A stretch of DNA of 64,000 nt, from the NCBI GenBank assembly GCA_963842955.1, contig CAWJIJ010000011.1, positions 558,001 through 622,000 on the forward strand. The letters run 5' to 3'. Below, piece by piece: positions 42,474 to 51,070 of this stretch. The first letter of the stretch is position 1. The number at the start of each line of letters is the position of its first letter. The stretch comes from JARFQW01 sp963842955. GTDB lineage: Bacteria; Pseudomonadota; Gammaproteobacteria; Steroidobacterales; XN24. The position numbers were made by a program, and so were the translations under genes. The notes beneath the pieces are model-generated. The model searched no databases and was not told where the DNA came from. It saw nothing but the letters and a program-made list of their open reading frames with translations.

Positions 42474-44627
42474 CTAGAACTTCCCGTAATAACCTTCCTT
42501 AAGCGCGTCGAAGAGATTCGCCGCCGAGTGGGTCTCGCCGTCGTACTCGACTTCCTCGTCGCCCTTGAGTTCGATCTCCGTGCCGTCTTCGAGCTCGAAC
42601 ACGTAGGTCGTATTCTGGAGATCTTTTTCCTTTACCAGCACGCCCTGGAACGCCTCGGGGTTGAAGCGGAAGGTCGTGCAGCCCTTCAAACCCTGTTCGT
42701 GGGCATAGAGGTAGATGTCCTTGAAATCCTCATACGGATAATCCGTCGGGACGTTGGCCGTCTTGGAAATCGAGGAATCCACCCACATCTGTGCGGCCGC
42801 CTGGATATCCACGTGCTCACGCGGCGTGATGTCTTCAGCGGTGATGAAGTACTCGGGCAAGCGAGTGGCCTCATCGACCGAATCGGTCATGGCGTCCGGG
42901 TTGACGAGACTCCGATAAGCAAGCAGCTCAAAGGAAAACACGTCCACCTTCTCCTTCGTCTTGCGACCCTCGCGAATCACGTTCCTGAAGTAGTGGTGGG
43001 CGAAGCTGGGCTCGATACCGTTGCTGGCATTGTTGGCCAGCGACAGGGAGATCGTGCCGGTCGGCGCAATCGAGCTGTGGTGGGTGAACCGGGCGCCAAC
43101 TTCGGCGAGCTGGTCCACCAGGTCCGGATTGGCATCGGCGACCCGCTGCATGTAGCGGCTGTAGCGGGCATGAAGGATCTTGCCCTTGATGCTGGCCCCC
43201 GCGCGCCAACCGTCGCGGCGCATTTCCGGGCGCTTGCGCAGCATCTCCTCGGTAACCTCGAACTCCTCTTCCATGATGGGCGCGGGGCCCTTTTCCTTCG
43301 CCAGCTCCAGGGCGGTCTCCCAACCGGCCAGCGCCAGTTCCCGGGCCACTTCCTGGGTGAAAGCGACAGAGGCCTTCGAACCGTACTTCATCCGCAGCAT
43401 CGTGAGGGTGGAACCGAGGCCGAGGAACCCCATGCCGTGCCGCCGCTTGCGGAAGATCTCGTCCCGCTGACGGTTCAGCGGCAGGCCGTTGATCTCGACG
43501 ACGTTGTCGAGCATGCGGGTGAACACCCGGACGACCTCGCGAAACTTGTCCCAGTCGAAACGGACCTCATCGGCGAAGGGATCCACGACAAAGCGGGTCA
43601 GATTCACCGAGCCCAGCAGGCAGGATCCGTACGGCGGCAAGGGCTGTTCGCCACAGGGGTTGGTGGCCCGAATATCCTCGTCCCACCAGTTGTTATTCAT
43701 CTCGTTGACCCGGTCAATGAGAATAAAGCCGGGCTCGGCAAAATCGTAGGTGGAGCTCATGATCACGTCCCAGAGCCGCCGCGCCGGCAGCGTCTTGTAG
43801 ACGAGACAGGCAACCAGCCCGGTGTCGTCACGGACGTAGTCCCTGTCGGTCGGCCATTCACGCCAGACCACCTGCTCCGGATCATTGAGATCCACGCCGC
43901 CGGCCTCCGCCTCGTCGCGGGTCATCGGGAACGCCAGCTTCCAGAACGCATCGCTCCTCACCGCGTCCATAAACTCGTCAGTTACGAGCAGCGACAGGTT
44001 GAACTGCCGCAGCCGGCCGTCTTCGCGCTTGACCCGGATGAACTCCGCCGCGTCGGGATGCCCGATATCGAACGTGCCCATCTGCGCGCCGCGCCGGCCG
44101 CCCGCCGACGACACCGTGAAACACATGCGATCGTAGATATCCATGAATGACAGCGGGCCGGACGTGTAGGCGCCGGCGCCGGATACGTAGGCGCCCTTCG
44201 GCCGCAGGGTCGAAAATTCGTAGCCGATGCCACAGCCCGCCTTCAGCGTCAGGCCCGCCTCGTGCACTTTGCCCAGAATGTCGTCCATGGAATCCTGGAT
44301 GGTCCCGGACACCGTGCAATTGATCGTTGAAGTGGCGGGTTTGTGGGCTTGGGCGCCGGCGTTGGATACGATCCGGCCGGCCGGAATCGCGCCATGCCGG
44401 AGGGCCCAGAGGAAGCGCTCGAACCAGGCCTCGCGGTTGTCGTCGCTCTCCACGTCAGCCAGCGCAGCCGCAATACGCTGATAGGTATCGTCCATGGTCT
44501 CGTCGATCACCGCCCCCTCCTTGGACGCGAGGCGGTATTTTTTCTCCCAGATATCGGTCGAAGCCGGCTGGAATGGAATGTGATCGACGGTCGTGGCCGT
44601 GGCTAGCTCCTTGAGCGCGCTCTTCAT
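42474..44627 (-). CDS. nrdJa: NrdJa, adenosylcobalamin-dependent (class II) ribonucleotide reductase catalytic subunit
   Basis: 717 residues. Makes deoxyribonucleoside diphosphates or triphosphates without oxygen dependence, using adenosylcobalamin. The ten-stranded barrel has NCTVSGTIQDSMDDILGKVH, KAGCGIGYEFSTLRP, the catalytic-loop NPCGEQPLPPYGSCLLGSVN and the GTISLSLANNASNGIEPSF region. The ATG at 44627 follows a GGGGAG, and gives the expected N-terminus; upstream codons lie in the regulatory region. A single NrdR-box-like site overlaps its likely start of transcription. Confidence 0.94.
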   Translation of the reverse strand: MKSALKELATATTVDHIPFQPASTDIWEKKYRLASKEGAVIDETMDDTYQRIAAALADVESDDNREAWFERFLWALRHGAIPAGRIVSNAGAQAHKPATSTINCTVSGTIQDSMDDILGKVHEAGLTLKAGCGIGYEFSTLRPKGAYVSGAGAYTSGPLSFMDIYDRMCFTVSSAGGRRGAQMGTFDIGHPDAAEFIRVKREDGRLRQFNLSLLVTDEFMDAVRSDAFWKLAFPMTRDEAEAGGVDLNDPEQVVWREWPTDRDYVRDDTGLVACLVYKTLPARRLWDVIMSSTYDFAEPGFILIDRVNEMNNNWWDEDIRATNPCGEQPLPPYGSCLLGSVNLTRFVVDPFADEVRFDWDKFREVVRVFTRMLDNVVEINGLPLNRQRDEIFRKRRHGMGFLGLGSTLTMLRMKYGSKASVAFTQEVARELALAGWETALELAKEKGPAPIMEEEFEVTEEMLRKRPEMRRDGWRAGASIKGKILHARYSRYMQRVADANPDLVDQLAEVGARFTHHSSIAPTGTISLSLANNASNGIEPSFAHHYFRNVIREGRKTKEKVDVFSFELLAYRSLVNPDAMTDSVDEATRLPEYFITAEDITPREHVDIQAAAQMWVDSSISKTANVPTDYPYEDFKDIYLYAHEQGLKGCTTFRFNPEAFQGVLVKEKDLQNTTYVFELEDGTEIELKGDEEVEYDGETHSAANLFDALKEGYYGKF

Positions 44628-44730
44628 TATGTCTTGTCTCCCCGGAGGCAGGCGTCCGTTGTGCCCTGGTTGCTTGGTTTTATAGTGGCGGGTGGCCCGT
44701 CCGGACGGTTTGGCCGGGCCTTTGTCACAG

Positions 44731-44746
44731 ACACAAGATGTTGTGT
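44731..44746. promoter_or_regulatory. NrdR box upstream of nrdJa
   Basis: ACACAAGATGTTGTGT fits the NrdR consensus acaCwAtATaTwGtgt at 14 of 16 positions. It lies a few bases downstream of the predicted -10 of nrdJa, so a bound repressor would block the start site. Confidence 0.7.
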
Positions 44747-44757
44747 CGGCAGGCGGT

Positions 44758-44786
44758 AGATTATGGTCACACTCCCAAGCTGTCAA
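44758..44786 (-). promoter_or_regulatory. Predicted nrdJa promoter
   Basis: Minus strand TTGACA (44781-44786, perfect -35) with CATAAT at 44760-44765 (spacing 15) or TAATCT at 44758-44763 (spacing 17). The start of transcription would fall about 44750, next to the NrdR box, leaving a leader of about 120 bases. Confidence 0.5.
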
Positions 44787-44909
44787 GGCCCGGACACACA
44801 TTAGACATAGACGGTCAAAGTTATAAAAAACAGAGAGTTACATAGCTTACTGTATCTAGATTCAATAACTTGCGCGAGAATTTATTTGTCAACGGATTTT
44901 TTTGCTGCG

Positions 44910-44925
44910 GCACAATATGTAGTGC
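44910..44925. promoter_or_regulatory. Second NrdR-box-like palindrome, upstream of hsp20
   Basis: GCACAATATGTAGTGC matches the NrdR consensus at 13 of 16 positions. It lies 179 bases (centre to centre) from the first box, not the usual 31-33, and is 61 bases upstream of the sigma-32 -35. It could be a remote NrdR site or chance. Confidence 0.5.
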
Positions 44926-44970
44926 CGGAAAACGCGTCCGCCACCCGCCCGTTCCTGGCGGTTTCAGGCG

Positions 44971-44998
44971 CTTGAAAATGGTCTCCGCGGCCCTATCT
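44971..44998 (+). promoter_or_regulatory. Sigma-32 (RpoH) heat-shock promoter of hsp20
   Basis: CTTGAAA (44971-44977), 13-base spacer, then CCCTATCT (44991-44998), compared with the E. coli consensus CTTGAAA-N13-CCCCATNT. Only one informative base differs. It gives a leader of about 50 bases before the hsp20 ATG. Confidence 0.75.
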
Positions 44999-45057
44999 CC
45001 TATGGCAACGGGGGACTGCCCCGACCGATTCGAACCAGACAAATTCGGAGATACATC

Positions 45058-45498
45058 ATGCACATCACGCGTTATCAGCCGTTTGGCCTGTTCCGCGGCC
45101 TTCACGAAGATCTCGACCGGCTCGTCGAGTCCCGCCTGGCCATGGATGACACCTCTTCGACCGTCGCCAGCTGGATTCCCGCAGTGGACATCAAGGAAGA
45201 GAAAGAGCGCTTTGTCATCCGTGCCGATGTCCCGGGCGTGAAACCGGAGGATATTGAGATCACCATGGAAGACGGGGTCCTGACCATCGACGGCCATCGC
45301 GAGTCGGAGATAAACGAGGAAGGAAGCGACTCGCGGCGCACCGAGCGGGCCAGCGGCCGGTTCTTCCGGCGTTTCACCTTGCCCGACACGGCCAACGCCG
45401 AGGGAATCAGCGCCCGCAGCGAGCATGGCGTCCTGGAACTCTCGATCCCGAAACATGCGAAGGTCATGCCGCGGCGAATCAACATCGACGTGAACTGA
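45058..45498 (+). CDS. Hsp20/alpha-crystallin family small heat-shock protein
   Basis: 146-residue ATP-independent holdase that keeps unfolding proteins soluble. A short N-terminal arm (ITRYQPFGLFRGLHEDLDRL) is followed by an alpha-crystallin domain (about 40-130) with VDIKEEKERFVIRADVPGVK, EDIEITMEDGVLTIDGHRE and GRFFRRFTLPDTANAEGISA. The C-terminal SIPKHAKVMPRRINID region ends without a clear IXI motif. GGAG lies eight bases before the ATG. It is expressed from a sigma-32 promoter and closed by a strong terminator, so it is a one-gene unit. Confidence 0.94.
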   Translation: MHITRYQPFGLFRGLHEDLDRLVESRLAMDDTSSTVASWIPAVDIKEEKERFVIRADVPGVKPEDIEITMEDGVLTIDGHRESEINEEGSDSRRTERASGRFFRRFTLPDTANAEGISARSEHGVLELSIPKHAKVMPRRINIDVN

Positions 45499-45533
45499 CG
45501 CTTGCGACCAACTGTCGCGGACGCGCATCCTGT

Positions 45534-45567
45534 ACGGAGGCGGGAGAACTCCCGCCTCCGTTTTGGT
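45534..45567 (+). terminator. Intrinsic terminator after hsp20
   Basis: 12-bp perfect stem (45534-45545 with 45550-45561; arms ACGGAGGCGG / CCGCCTCCGT), loop GAAC, then TTTGG TTT. It begins 35 bases past the hsp20 stop. Confidence 0.8.
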
Positions 45568-45653
45568 TTGGACGTCGAATCCGCTATTTCGGGCGCCGTC
45601 TCGGGCGATGATCTCCAGCCGGGCCGCCTGACTTCAAAAGCAAGGGATTTCAC

Positions 45654-47036
45654 ATGACCCATTTTTCGCGATTTTCCATGGCTGCAATCGTGGCAGCCTT
45701 CGTCACCGCAATGTCGCTGGCCCCGACCGCACACGGTCAGCTGCCGTCGATGGTCAACGGCGAGAAGCTGCCGTCGCTGGCGCCGCTGATCAAGGATGCG
45801 GCGCCAGCCGTCGTCAATATCGGCACCCGCGGCAGCGTGGAGGTGCAGCAGCACCCGTTCATGAACGACCCGTTCTTCCGGCGCTTCTTCGACATGCCGG
45901 ATTCGCCCCAGCGCCGGCAGACCCAGAGTGCGGGTTCCGGGGTCATCGTGGACGCGCGCCAGGGTTATATTCTCACCAATCATCACGTGATCGATTCCGC
46001 GGACGAGATCACCGTGACCCTGCAGGACGAACGCACCTACGACGCGACGATCGTTGGCTCCGACCCGGGCTCGGATGTCGCCGTGATCAAGATCGAGGCG
46101 GACGATCTCAAGGACATCAAGCTCGCCAATTCCGAGGTTGCCGAAGTCGGCGACTTCGTTGTCGCGATCGGCAATCCCTTCGGCCTGGGCCACTCGGTTA
46201 CCTCCGGGATCATCAGCGGACTCGGCCGCTCGGGTATCAACCCGGATGGCTACGAGGACTTCATTCAGACCGATGCGTCGATCAACCCGGGCAACTCCGG
46301 CGGCGCGCTGATCAACCTCAAGGGCGAACTGGTAGGCATCAATACGGCCATACTCAGCCGCTCCGGCGGCAACATCGGCATCGGCTTCGCGATCCCGTCC
46401 AATATGGCCAGCTCGATCATGGACCAGATCGTTGAATTCGGCGAAGTTCGCCGGGGCCTGCTTGGTGTGAACATCTACACCGTGACTCCGGACATTGCCG
46501 AGGCCTACGGGGTCGATGAAACCCAGGGTGCCCTGGTCTCCCAGATTCTTGACGATTCCGCGGCCGAGAAAGCCGGTCTGGAGGTGGGTGACATCATCAT
46601 CTCCGTCAACGGCGAGGCCGTGGACTCGGCGGCGGAACTGCGCAACGCCATCGGCCTGCAGCGCGCCGGTGACGAGGTCAAGCTGGTGGTTATTCGCGAG
46701 GGCAAGGAACGCAAGATCAAGGCGATGCTCGGCGGGCAGGCCGAAGAAGAGCAGGTAGCGGCAGTGGACCTGCATCCCGGCCTCGAAGGCGCCGAGTTCG
46801 AGAGCGTGACGTCCGGCCAGTCCGCCGCCAACGGCGTTGACGGGGTGCTCGTGAGCGCCGTTGCAGAGCAGAGCCCGGCGGCCCGGCAGGGTCTGCGGAC
46901 GGGCGATGTGATCATCGCGGTCAATCGGGAGCGGGTCCAGACCGTCGCGGAATTCCGCGACGCCGCGGAGGGAAGCGGCTCGCTGCTTCTCAACATTCGG
47001 CGCGGCAACTCCGCGCTGCTGCTGCCGATCCGCTAG
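45654..47036 (+). CDS. Do-type (DegP/DegQ/MucD) periplasmic serine endopeptidase
   Basis: 460-residue periplasmic quality-control protease and chaperone. A signal peptide (about 1-28) is followed by a trypsin-like domain with catalytic H111 (TNHHVI), D141 (SDVAVIKIE) and S215 (NPGNSGGALINL), then two PDZ domains (about 255-345 and 370-460) beginning RRGLLGVNIYTVTPD and GADGVLVSAVAEQSPA-like text. An AAGG precedes the ATG. The family includes MucD, which controls the envelope stress sigma factor, but no sigma-E genes are adjacent here. A strong terminator closes it. Confidence 0.93.
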   Translation: MTHFSRFSMAAIVAAFVTAMSLAPTAHGQLPSMVNGEKLPSLAPLIKDAAPAVVNIGTRGSVEVQQHPFMNDPFFRRFFDMPDSPQRRQTQSAGSGVIVDARQGYILTNHHVIDSADEITVTLQDERTYDATIVGSDPGSDVAVIKIEADDLKDIKLANSEVAEVGDFVVAIGNPFGLGHSVTSGIISGLGRSGINPDGYEDFIQTDASINPGNSGGALINLKGELVGINTAILSRSGGNIGIGFAIPSNMASSIMDQIVEFGEVRRGLLGVNIYTVTPDIAEAYGVDETQGALVSQILDDSAAEKAGLEVGDIIISVNGEAVDSAAELRNAIGLQRAGDEVKLVVIREGKERKIKAMLGGQAEEEQVAAVDLHPGLEGAEFESVTSGQSAANGVDGVLVSAVAEQSPAARQGLRTGDVIIAVNRERVQTVAEFRDAAEGSGSLLLNIRRGNSALLLPIR

Positions 47037-47074
47037 CGTTATCGCCGGGGCGCGGTCCCGGCGTCGGAAACCCG

Positions 47075-47102
47075 GGCCGGACGGAAGCGTCCGGCCTTTT
47101 TT
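47075..47102 (+). terminator. Intrinsic terminator after the Do-type protease gene
   Basis: 9-bp perfect stem GGCCGGACG (47075-47083) with CGTCCGGCC (47088-47096), loop GAAG, then six T. It lies 39 bases past the stop and between convergent genes. Confidence 0.85.
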
Positions 47103-47121
47103 CTTGCCCGAACCAAGCCGC

Positions 47122-47913
47122 TTACAAGGCGCCGACCATCATGCGCAGCCCCACGATCGCCAGGAGAATCGCAAACGCCCGGCGTAGCTGCTTTACGGGC
47201 AGCGCGTGGGCCAGGCGCGCGCCCAGGGGCGCGGTCAGCACGCTGGCCAGGGAAATTCCGAGGACGGCCGGAAAGTACACGTAACCGACCGATCCGGGAG
47301 GTAACCCCGGTACGTCAGCGCCGGTCAGCATGAACCCGGCGGCCCCGGCCAGCGCCACCGGGAGCGTGCAGGCGGCCCCGGTACCGACGGCCCGGTGGAT
47401 GGGCGTGCCCTGCCAGGTCAGCCAGGACACGGTCATCACGCCGCCACCGATGCCGACCAGAGCGGATATGCTCCCAACCAGAATGCCAACTGGAAGCCAG
47501 GCAAACCCACTGACCCGGCGACCCTCCGGCGGTGGCGGCCGCCCGAAGGCCATCCACAGGGCCAGGACGATCGCCAGGGCGCCGAATATGGCCTGCAGCG
47601 GGTTGCGCGCAAGCGCATCGGCGATCCGGGCGCCGATGAACCCGCCCGCCAGGATCCCCGGCACCAGGCGCCAGACCGCCGGCCATGCCACCGAATCACG
47701 GCGATGGTGAGCGGCAATGCTCGACAGGCTTGTCACCACGATGACCGCCAGCGACGTTCCGATGGCGACGTGAACCGACAGGTTGCCCGGTACGGCACTG
47801 CCGGCCAGGGCGAAAACGGCCACGAGTGCCGGGACGATCAACAGCCCGCCACCGATCCCGAACAGGCCCGCCAGGATGCCCGACGCGGCCCCGATCAGCG
47901 GATACAGCCACAT
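47122..47913 (-). CDS. TSUP (TauE/SafE) family sulfite/organosulfonate exporter
   Basis: 263-residue membrane protein with about eight helices in two related halves. Each starts with a glycine-rich GxxxGxGGG motif: GILAGLFGIGGGLLIVPALV and SALVGIGGGVMTVSWLTWQG. Family members export sulfite, sulfoacetate or taurine breakdown products. The ATG at 47913 is used in place of a TTG six codons earlier. It is convergent with the Do-type protease and divergent from slt. Confidence 0.88.
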   Translation of the reverse strand: MWLYPLIGAASGILAGLFGIGGGLLIVPALVAVFALAGSAVPGNLSVHVAIGTSLAVIVVTSLSSIAAHHRRDSVAWPAVWRLVPGILAGGFIGARIADALARNPLQAIFGALAIVLALWMAFGRPPPPEGRRVSGFAWLPVGILVGSISALVGIGGGVMTVSWLTWQGTPIHRAVGTGAACTLPVALAGAAGFMLTGADVPGLPPGSVGYVYFPAVLGISLASVLTAPLGARLAHALPVKQLRRAFAILLAIVGLRMMVGAL

Positions 47914-47952
47914 GGCGACCCCGCTATCCAAGCCGAACTGTGACCCAGCGCA

Positions 47953-47980
47953 TTGAGCATTGGCGCAGACTAGACATAAT
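47953..47980 (+). promoter_or_regulatory. Predicted sigma-70 promoter of slt
   Basis: TTGAGC (47953-47958), 16-base spacer, CATAAT (47975-47980), followed by 58 bases of leader before the slt ATG. Both hexamers differ from consensus by one or two bases. Confidence 0.5.
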
Positions 47981-48038
47981 GAGGCCTCCCGGTGGAACGC
48001 CGGGGAACCCTAACAAAAACGGAATAACGAAATAACGC

Positions 48039-49973
48039 ATGGAGCGTTTCTTCTACTGGGCCCTGGGGCTCGCGTTGTTCTGGGCGGGCGCCGTCTCGGC
48101 GGCTGACCTGGATGCGCAGCGCTCGGCGTTCCGAAAAGCCATCATCCAGGCGGAGTCCGGCAACTGGGCGCGCGTCGAACCATGGCTTTCGGAACTCGAA
48201 GACTACCCCCTCTATCCCGATTTGCGGGCCGGCTGGCTGCGCTCACGGCTGGGCCGAGTGCCCGACGCGGAGGTTGCCGAGTTCCTCGCCGCCCATCCAG
48301 ACCTGGGAATCTCTCCGGGATTGCGCAAGGCATGGGCGGCATCGCTGGCCCGCCGCGGCCGCTGGGAGGCCTTCCTGGAGGTCTACGAAGCGCATTACGC
48401 GGACGGCGACTCGACGGTATTTCACTGCAACGCTCTCGAGGCGCGGATCCGGCTGGGCCGCACCCAGGGCGTGGTGGACGACGGCATCGGGGTCTGGCTC
48501 TCGCCTTACAGCCAGCCCACGGCCTGCGACCCGGTTTTCGCCTGGCTGAAGAAATCCGGGGCGTTGGCGCCGGAGCACGTCACCGAACGGACATCGCTGG
48601 CCCTGGAAGCGGGTCAGTTTCAGCTGGCTCGTTACCTGGCTCGCACCGGCCCGGCGAGCGAGAAAGCCCGGGTCGAGACCTGGGCCGGCATGCACGCAGA
48701 CCCGCGCCGTCGCCTCGCCCGAATGGAGCGGTCCGGCAGCGACGACAAGGCCCTCGTACTCTACGGACTGAAACGGCTCGCCAGTCGCGATCCGGCCAGG
48801 GCCGCAGTCCTCTGGGATCGTTATGACGAACGTCTCGGCCTGACCGGGGACACGGCCGACGCGGTCCAGCGGCGCATCGCGCTGATTCATGCCTGGCGCC
48901 ACCTGGAAATGGGCCGGGGACTGCTCTCCGGGCTGCCGGACTCGGCGGTCGACGATGACGTTCGTGTCTGGCGGTTCCGCCTTGCTCTGCGGGACCAGGA
49001 CTGGCCCGGGGCCGCCCTGTACCTCAAGGACCTTCCCGACGGCATCGACGGCGATCAGGACGGACGAACGTTCTGGCAGGCCCGGGCCATGGAAGCCTCG
49101 GGCGACGAGACCGGGGCGCGGTCCCTGTACGAGAAGCTGGCCGGACATCGGGGCTACCACGCGTTCCTGGCTGCCGATCGCATCGGGGCGGACTACCAGT
49201 GGCGGCACACCGAAGCGGTTCCCGACGAGGCCCTCATCGGGGAGTTGGAGTCCCAGCGGGACGTCCTGCGCGCGCGGGAGTACTTCTTCACCGGGTTCAA
49301 CTACCGGGGACGCCGCGAGTGGCGGCAGGCCCTCGCCACCATGAGCGACGCGGAGAAGACCCAGGCGTCTATCCTTGCGCACCGCTGGGGCTGGCACTCC
49401 CGCGCTATTGCGACCGCGTCGACCACCGGGCTGACCAACGATCTGAAGATCCACTACCCGCTGCCCTGGCGCCAGTGGTTCGAGCAAAAGAGCAGTGCCG
49501 CCCGGATTCCGACGCCGTGGGCCTACGGCATCGCCCGAAGCGAAAGCCTGTTCATGCCCGACGTGGCCTCGAGCGCCGGCGCCGTCGGCCTCATGCAGCT
49601 GATGCCGGCTACCGGCAAGCGGACCGCCGTAGCCGCGCGCATGCCGTATCGGGGCGTGCAGACCCTCAAGGATCCCGCCTCGAACATCACGCTGGGGACA
49701 CGCTATTTGGGGGATATGCTCAACCGGTTCGGTCAGAACCGGGTGCTGGCCACGGCGGCCTACAATGCCGGACCGCATCGGGTGGAACGCTGGCTCCCCA
49801 AGGACTCTCAGTTGCCCGCGGATATCTGGGTGGAAACGGTGCCCTATTCGGAAACCCGCGGCTACGTCCGCCGGGTGCTCGCCGCCGAAGCCGTTTTCCA
49901 CTGGCGGATGAACGAGCGGACCCGGCGCCTCGCCGAAGTCATGCCACCGGTCAAACCCACCGGCGGCGGCTAA
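48039..49973 (+). CDS. slt: Soluble lytic murein transglycosylase (Slt70 type)
   Basis: 644-residue periplasmic enzyme that cleaves peptidoglycan glycan strands and forms 1,6-anhydromuropeptides. A signal peptide (about 1-22) is followed by the superhelical alpha-domain with many TPR-like helices, and a C-terminal SLT lysozyme-like domain from about residue 480. Within it lie TPWAYGIARSESLFMPD with the catalytic Glu, GAVGLMQLMPATGK and LATAAYNAGPHRVERWL. Size and layout match E. coli Slt70. Its own promoter is predicted in the intergenic region with the divergent TSUP gene. Confidence 0.94.
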   Translation: MERFFYWALGLALFWAGAVSAADLDAQRSAFRKAIIQAESGNWARVEPWLSELEDYPLYPDLRAGWLRSRLGRVPDAEVAEFLAAHPDLGISPGLRKAWAASLARRGRWEAFLEVYEAHYADGDSTVFHCNALEARIRLGRTQGVVDDGIGVWLSPYSQPTACDPVFAWLKKSGALAPEHVTERTSLALEAGQFQLARYLARTGPASEKARVETWAGMHADPRRRLARMERSGSDDKALVLYGLKRLASRDPARAAVLWDRYDERLGLTGDTADAVQRRIALIHAWRHLEMGRGLLSGLPDSAVDDDVRVWRFRLALRDQDWPGAALYLKDLPDGIDGDQDGRTFWQARAMEASGDETGARSLYEKLAGHRGYHAFLAADRIGADYQWRHTEAVPDEALIGELESQRDVLRAREYFFTGFNYRGRREWRQALATMSDAEKTQASILAHRWGWHSRAIATASTTGLTNDLKIHYPLPWRQWFEQKSSAARIPTPWAYGIARSESLFMPDVASSAGAVGLMQLMPATGKRTAVAARMPYRGVQTLKDPASNITLGTRYLGDMLNRFGQNRVLATAAYNAGPHRVERWLPKDSQLPADIWVETVPYSETRGYVRRVLAAEAVFHWRMNERTRRLAEVMPPVKPTGGG

Positions 49974-50047
49974 CGGTACGGGAAGAGAAGACCAAGGCGT
50001 CGTCTATACTGCGGTCCCACCCCCAACCGTCCCCCGGACGCCAATCG

Positions 50048-51070
50048 ATGTCCAAGCACACCATTGCCGTTCTTGGCGGCACGGGTTTCATAGGCCGCCA
50101 CTTAGTGGCCCGGCTCATTCGGGACGGTCACGACGTGATCCTCCTTACCCGGAGCCGGGAACGCCACCGGGACCTTCTCGTGCTGCCCGGCCTGCGCCTG
50201 CTGGAATGCGACCCCTATGATCCGCTGGATTTGCGCCAGGCCCTGGAGGGCTGCGATACAGTCATCAACCTGGTCGGCATCCTGAACGAGAAGGGCCGTG
50301 ACGGTGCCGGCTTCCGAGTCGCCCACGTCGATCTGACCCGGCGGGTGGTGGCGGCCTGCAACGACCAGGGGGTCGAGCGATTCCTCCACATGAGCGCCCT
50401 GAGGGCAGATGCCGCCAACGGGGCCAGCCACTATCTGCGCTCGAAGGGAGAAGCCGAGGACCACATCCACCGGGAAGCGGGGACGGGGCTCGGCTGGACC
50501 ATATTCCGGCCGTCGGTCGTGTTCGGTCGGGGCGACGGATTTATCGAGCGGTTCAGGTCGCTGCTGAAGACCCTGCCCGTGCTGCCGCTGGCGCGGCCCA
50601 ACGCGCGCTTCGCCCCAGTCTACGTGACCGACGTGGCCACGGCCTTCGCCCACGCCCTGGACCGAACAGACTCGGTGGGTGTGACCTATCAGCTATGCGG
50701 CCCGCGAGTGTATTCGCTGAAGGAACTCGTCACGCTCATCGCACGCTGGTCCGGGCGTCGGTCCCGGATCGTCGGCCTGCCCGATGGCCTCGCGAGGCTA
50801 CAGGCGGCGGTGATGGACTTCGTGCCCGGCAAGCCGTTTTCCTCGGATAACTTTCGCTCGCTGACGGTGCACAGCATCTGCGAAAAAGAGGCGCCGGGTC
50901 TTCGGGCCCTGGATGTGGAGCCGACGCCGCTCGAGGCCATCGCACCAGCCTACCTCGCTCCGCCTCACAGGGCGTCGGCTGAACCCTCCGGGGCCAGCGC
51001 CAGCAACCGGGCCAGCGCTGCGTCACGCTCGGACCTGGGCAGTTCTCCGAGCGATTCACAGCGCTCGTAA
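50048..51070 (+). CDS. NDUFA9-family NAD-dependent epimerase-like protein
   Basis: 340-residue atypical SDR of the complex I NDUFA9 family. The N-terminus has TIAVLGGTGFIGRHLVARL, then INLVGILNEKGRDG, MSALRADAANGASHYLRSKG and WTIFRPSVVFGRGDGFIE. The active-site Tyr-Lys pair is changed to HYLRSK. It binds NADP and probably has a structural or ubiquinone-related role. The last 35 residues are Ser/Ala/Arg low-complexity and are read across the 3' end of the convergent aminopeptidase gene (106-base overlap), so the native C-terminus may be shorter. A role in complex I is inferred only from family. Confidence 0.83.
   Translation: MSKHTIAVLGGTGFIGRHLVARLIRDGHDVILLTRSRERHRDLLVLPGLRLLECDPYDPLDLRQALEGCDTVINLVGILNEKGRDGAGFRVAHVDLTRRVVAACNDQGVERFLHMSALRADAANGASHYLRSKGEAEDHIHREAGTGLGWTIFRPSVVFGRGDGFIERFRSLLKTLPVLPLARPNARFAPVYVTDVATAFAHALDRTDSVGVTYQLCGPRVYSLKELVTLIARWSGRRSRIVGLPDGLARLQAAVMDFVPGKPFSSDNFRSLTVHSICEKEAPGLRALDVEPTPLEAIAPAYLAPPHRASAEPSGASASNRASAASRSDLGSSPSDSQRS

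Larger units (their letters stand above)
44628..45057. other. 430-bp divergent regulatory region nrdJa / hsp20
   Basis: An AT-richer island in a GC-rich window (densest around 44815-44910). It holds a minus-strand promoter for nrdJa, two NrdR-box-like palindromes, a plus-strand sigma-32 promoter and a GC hairpin in the hsp20 leader. I see no gene here. A cobalamin riboswitch was looked for and not found. Confidence 0.7.

Noticed and set aside
42417..44150. 577-codon plus-strand frame opposite nrdJa
   Set aside because: It is antisense to a strongly conserved reductase and shows no domain.
44628..44830. Cobalamin riboswitch before nrdJa
   Set aside because: A B12-dependent enzyme made this worth checking, but I find no B12-box-like sequence or long paired leader; the leader is about 120 bases and holds the NrdR site instead.
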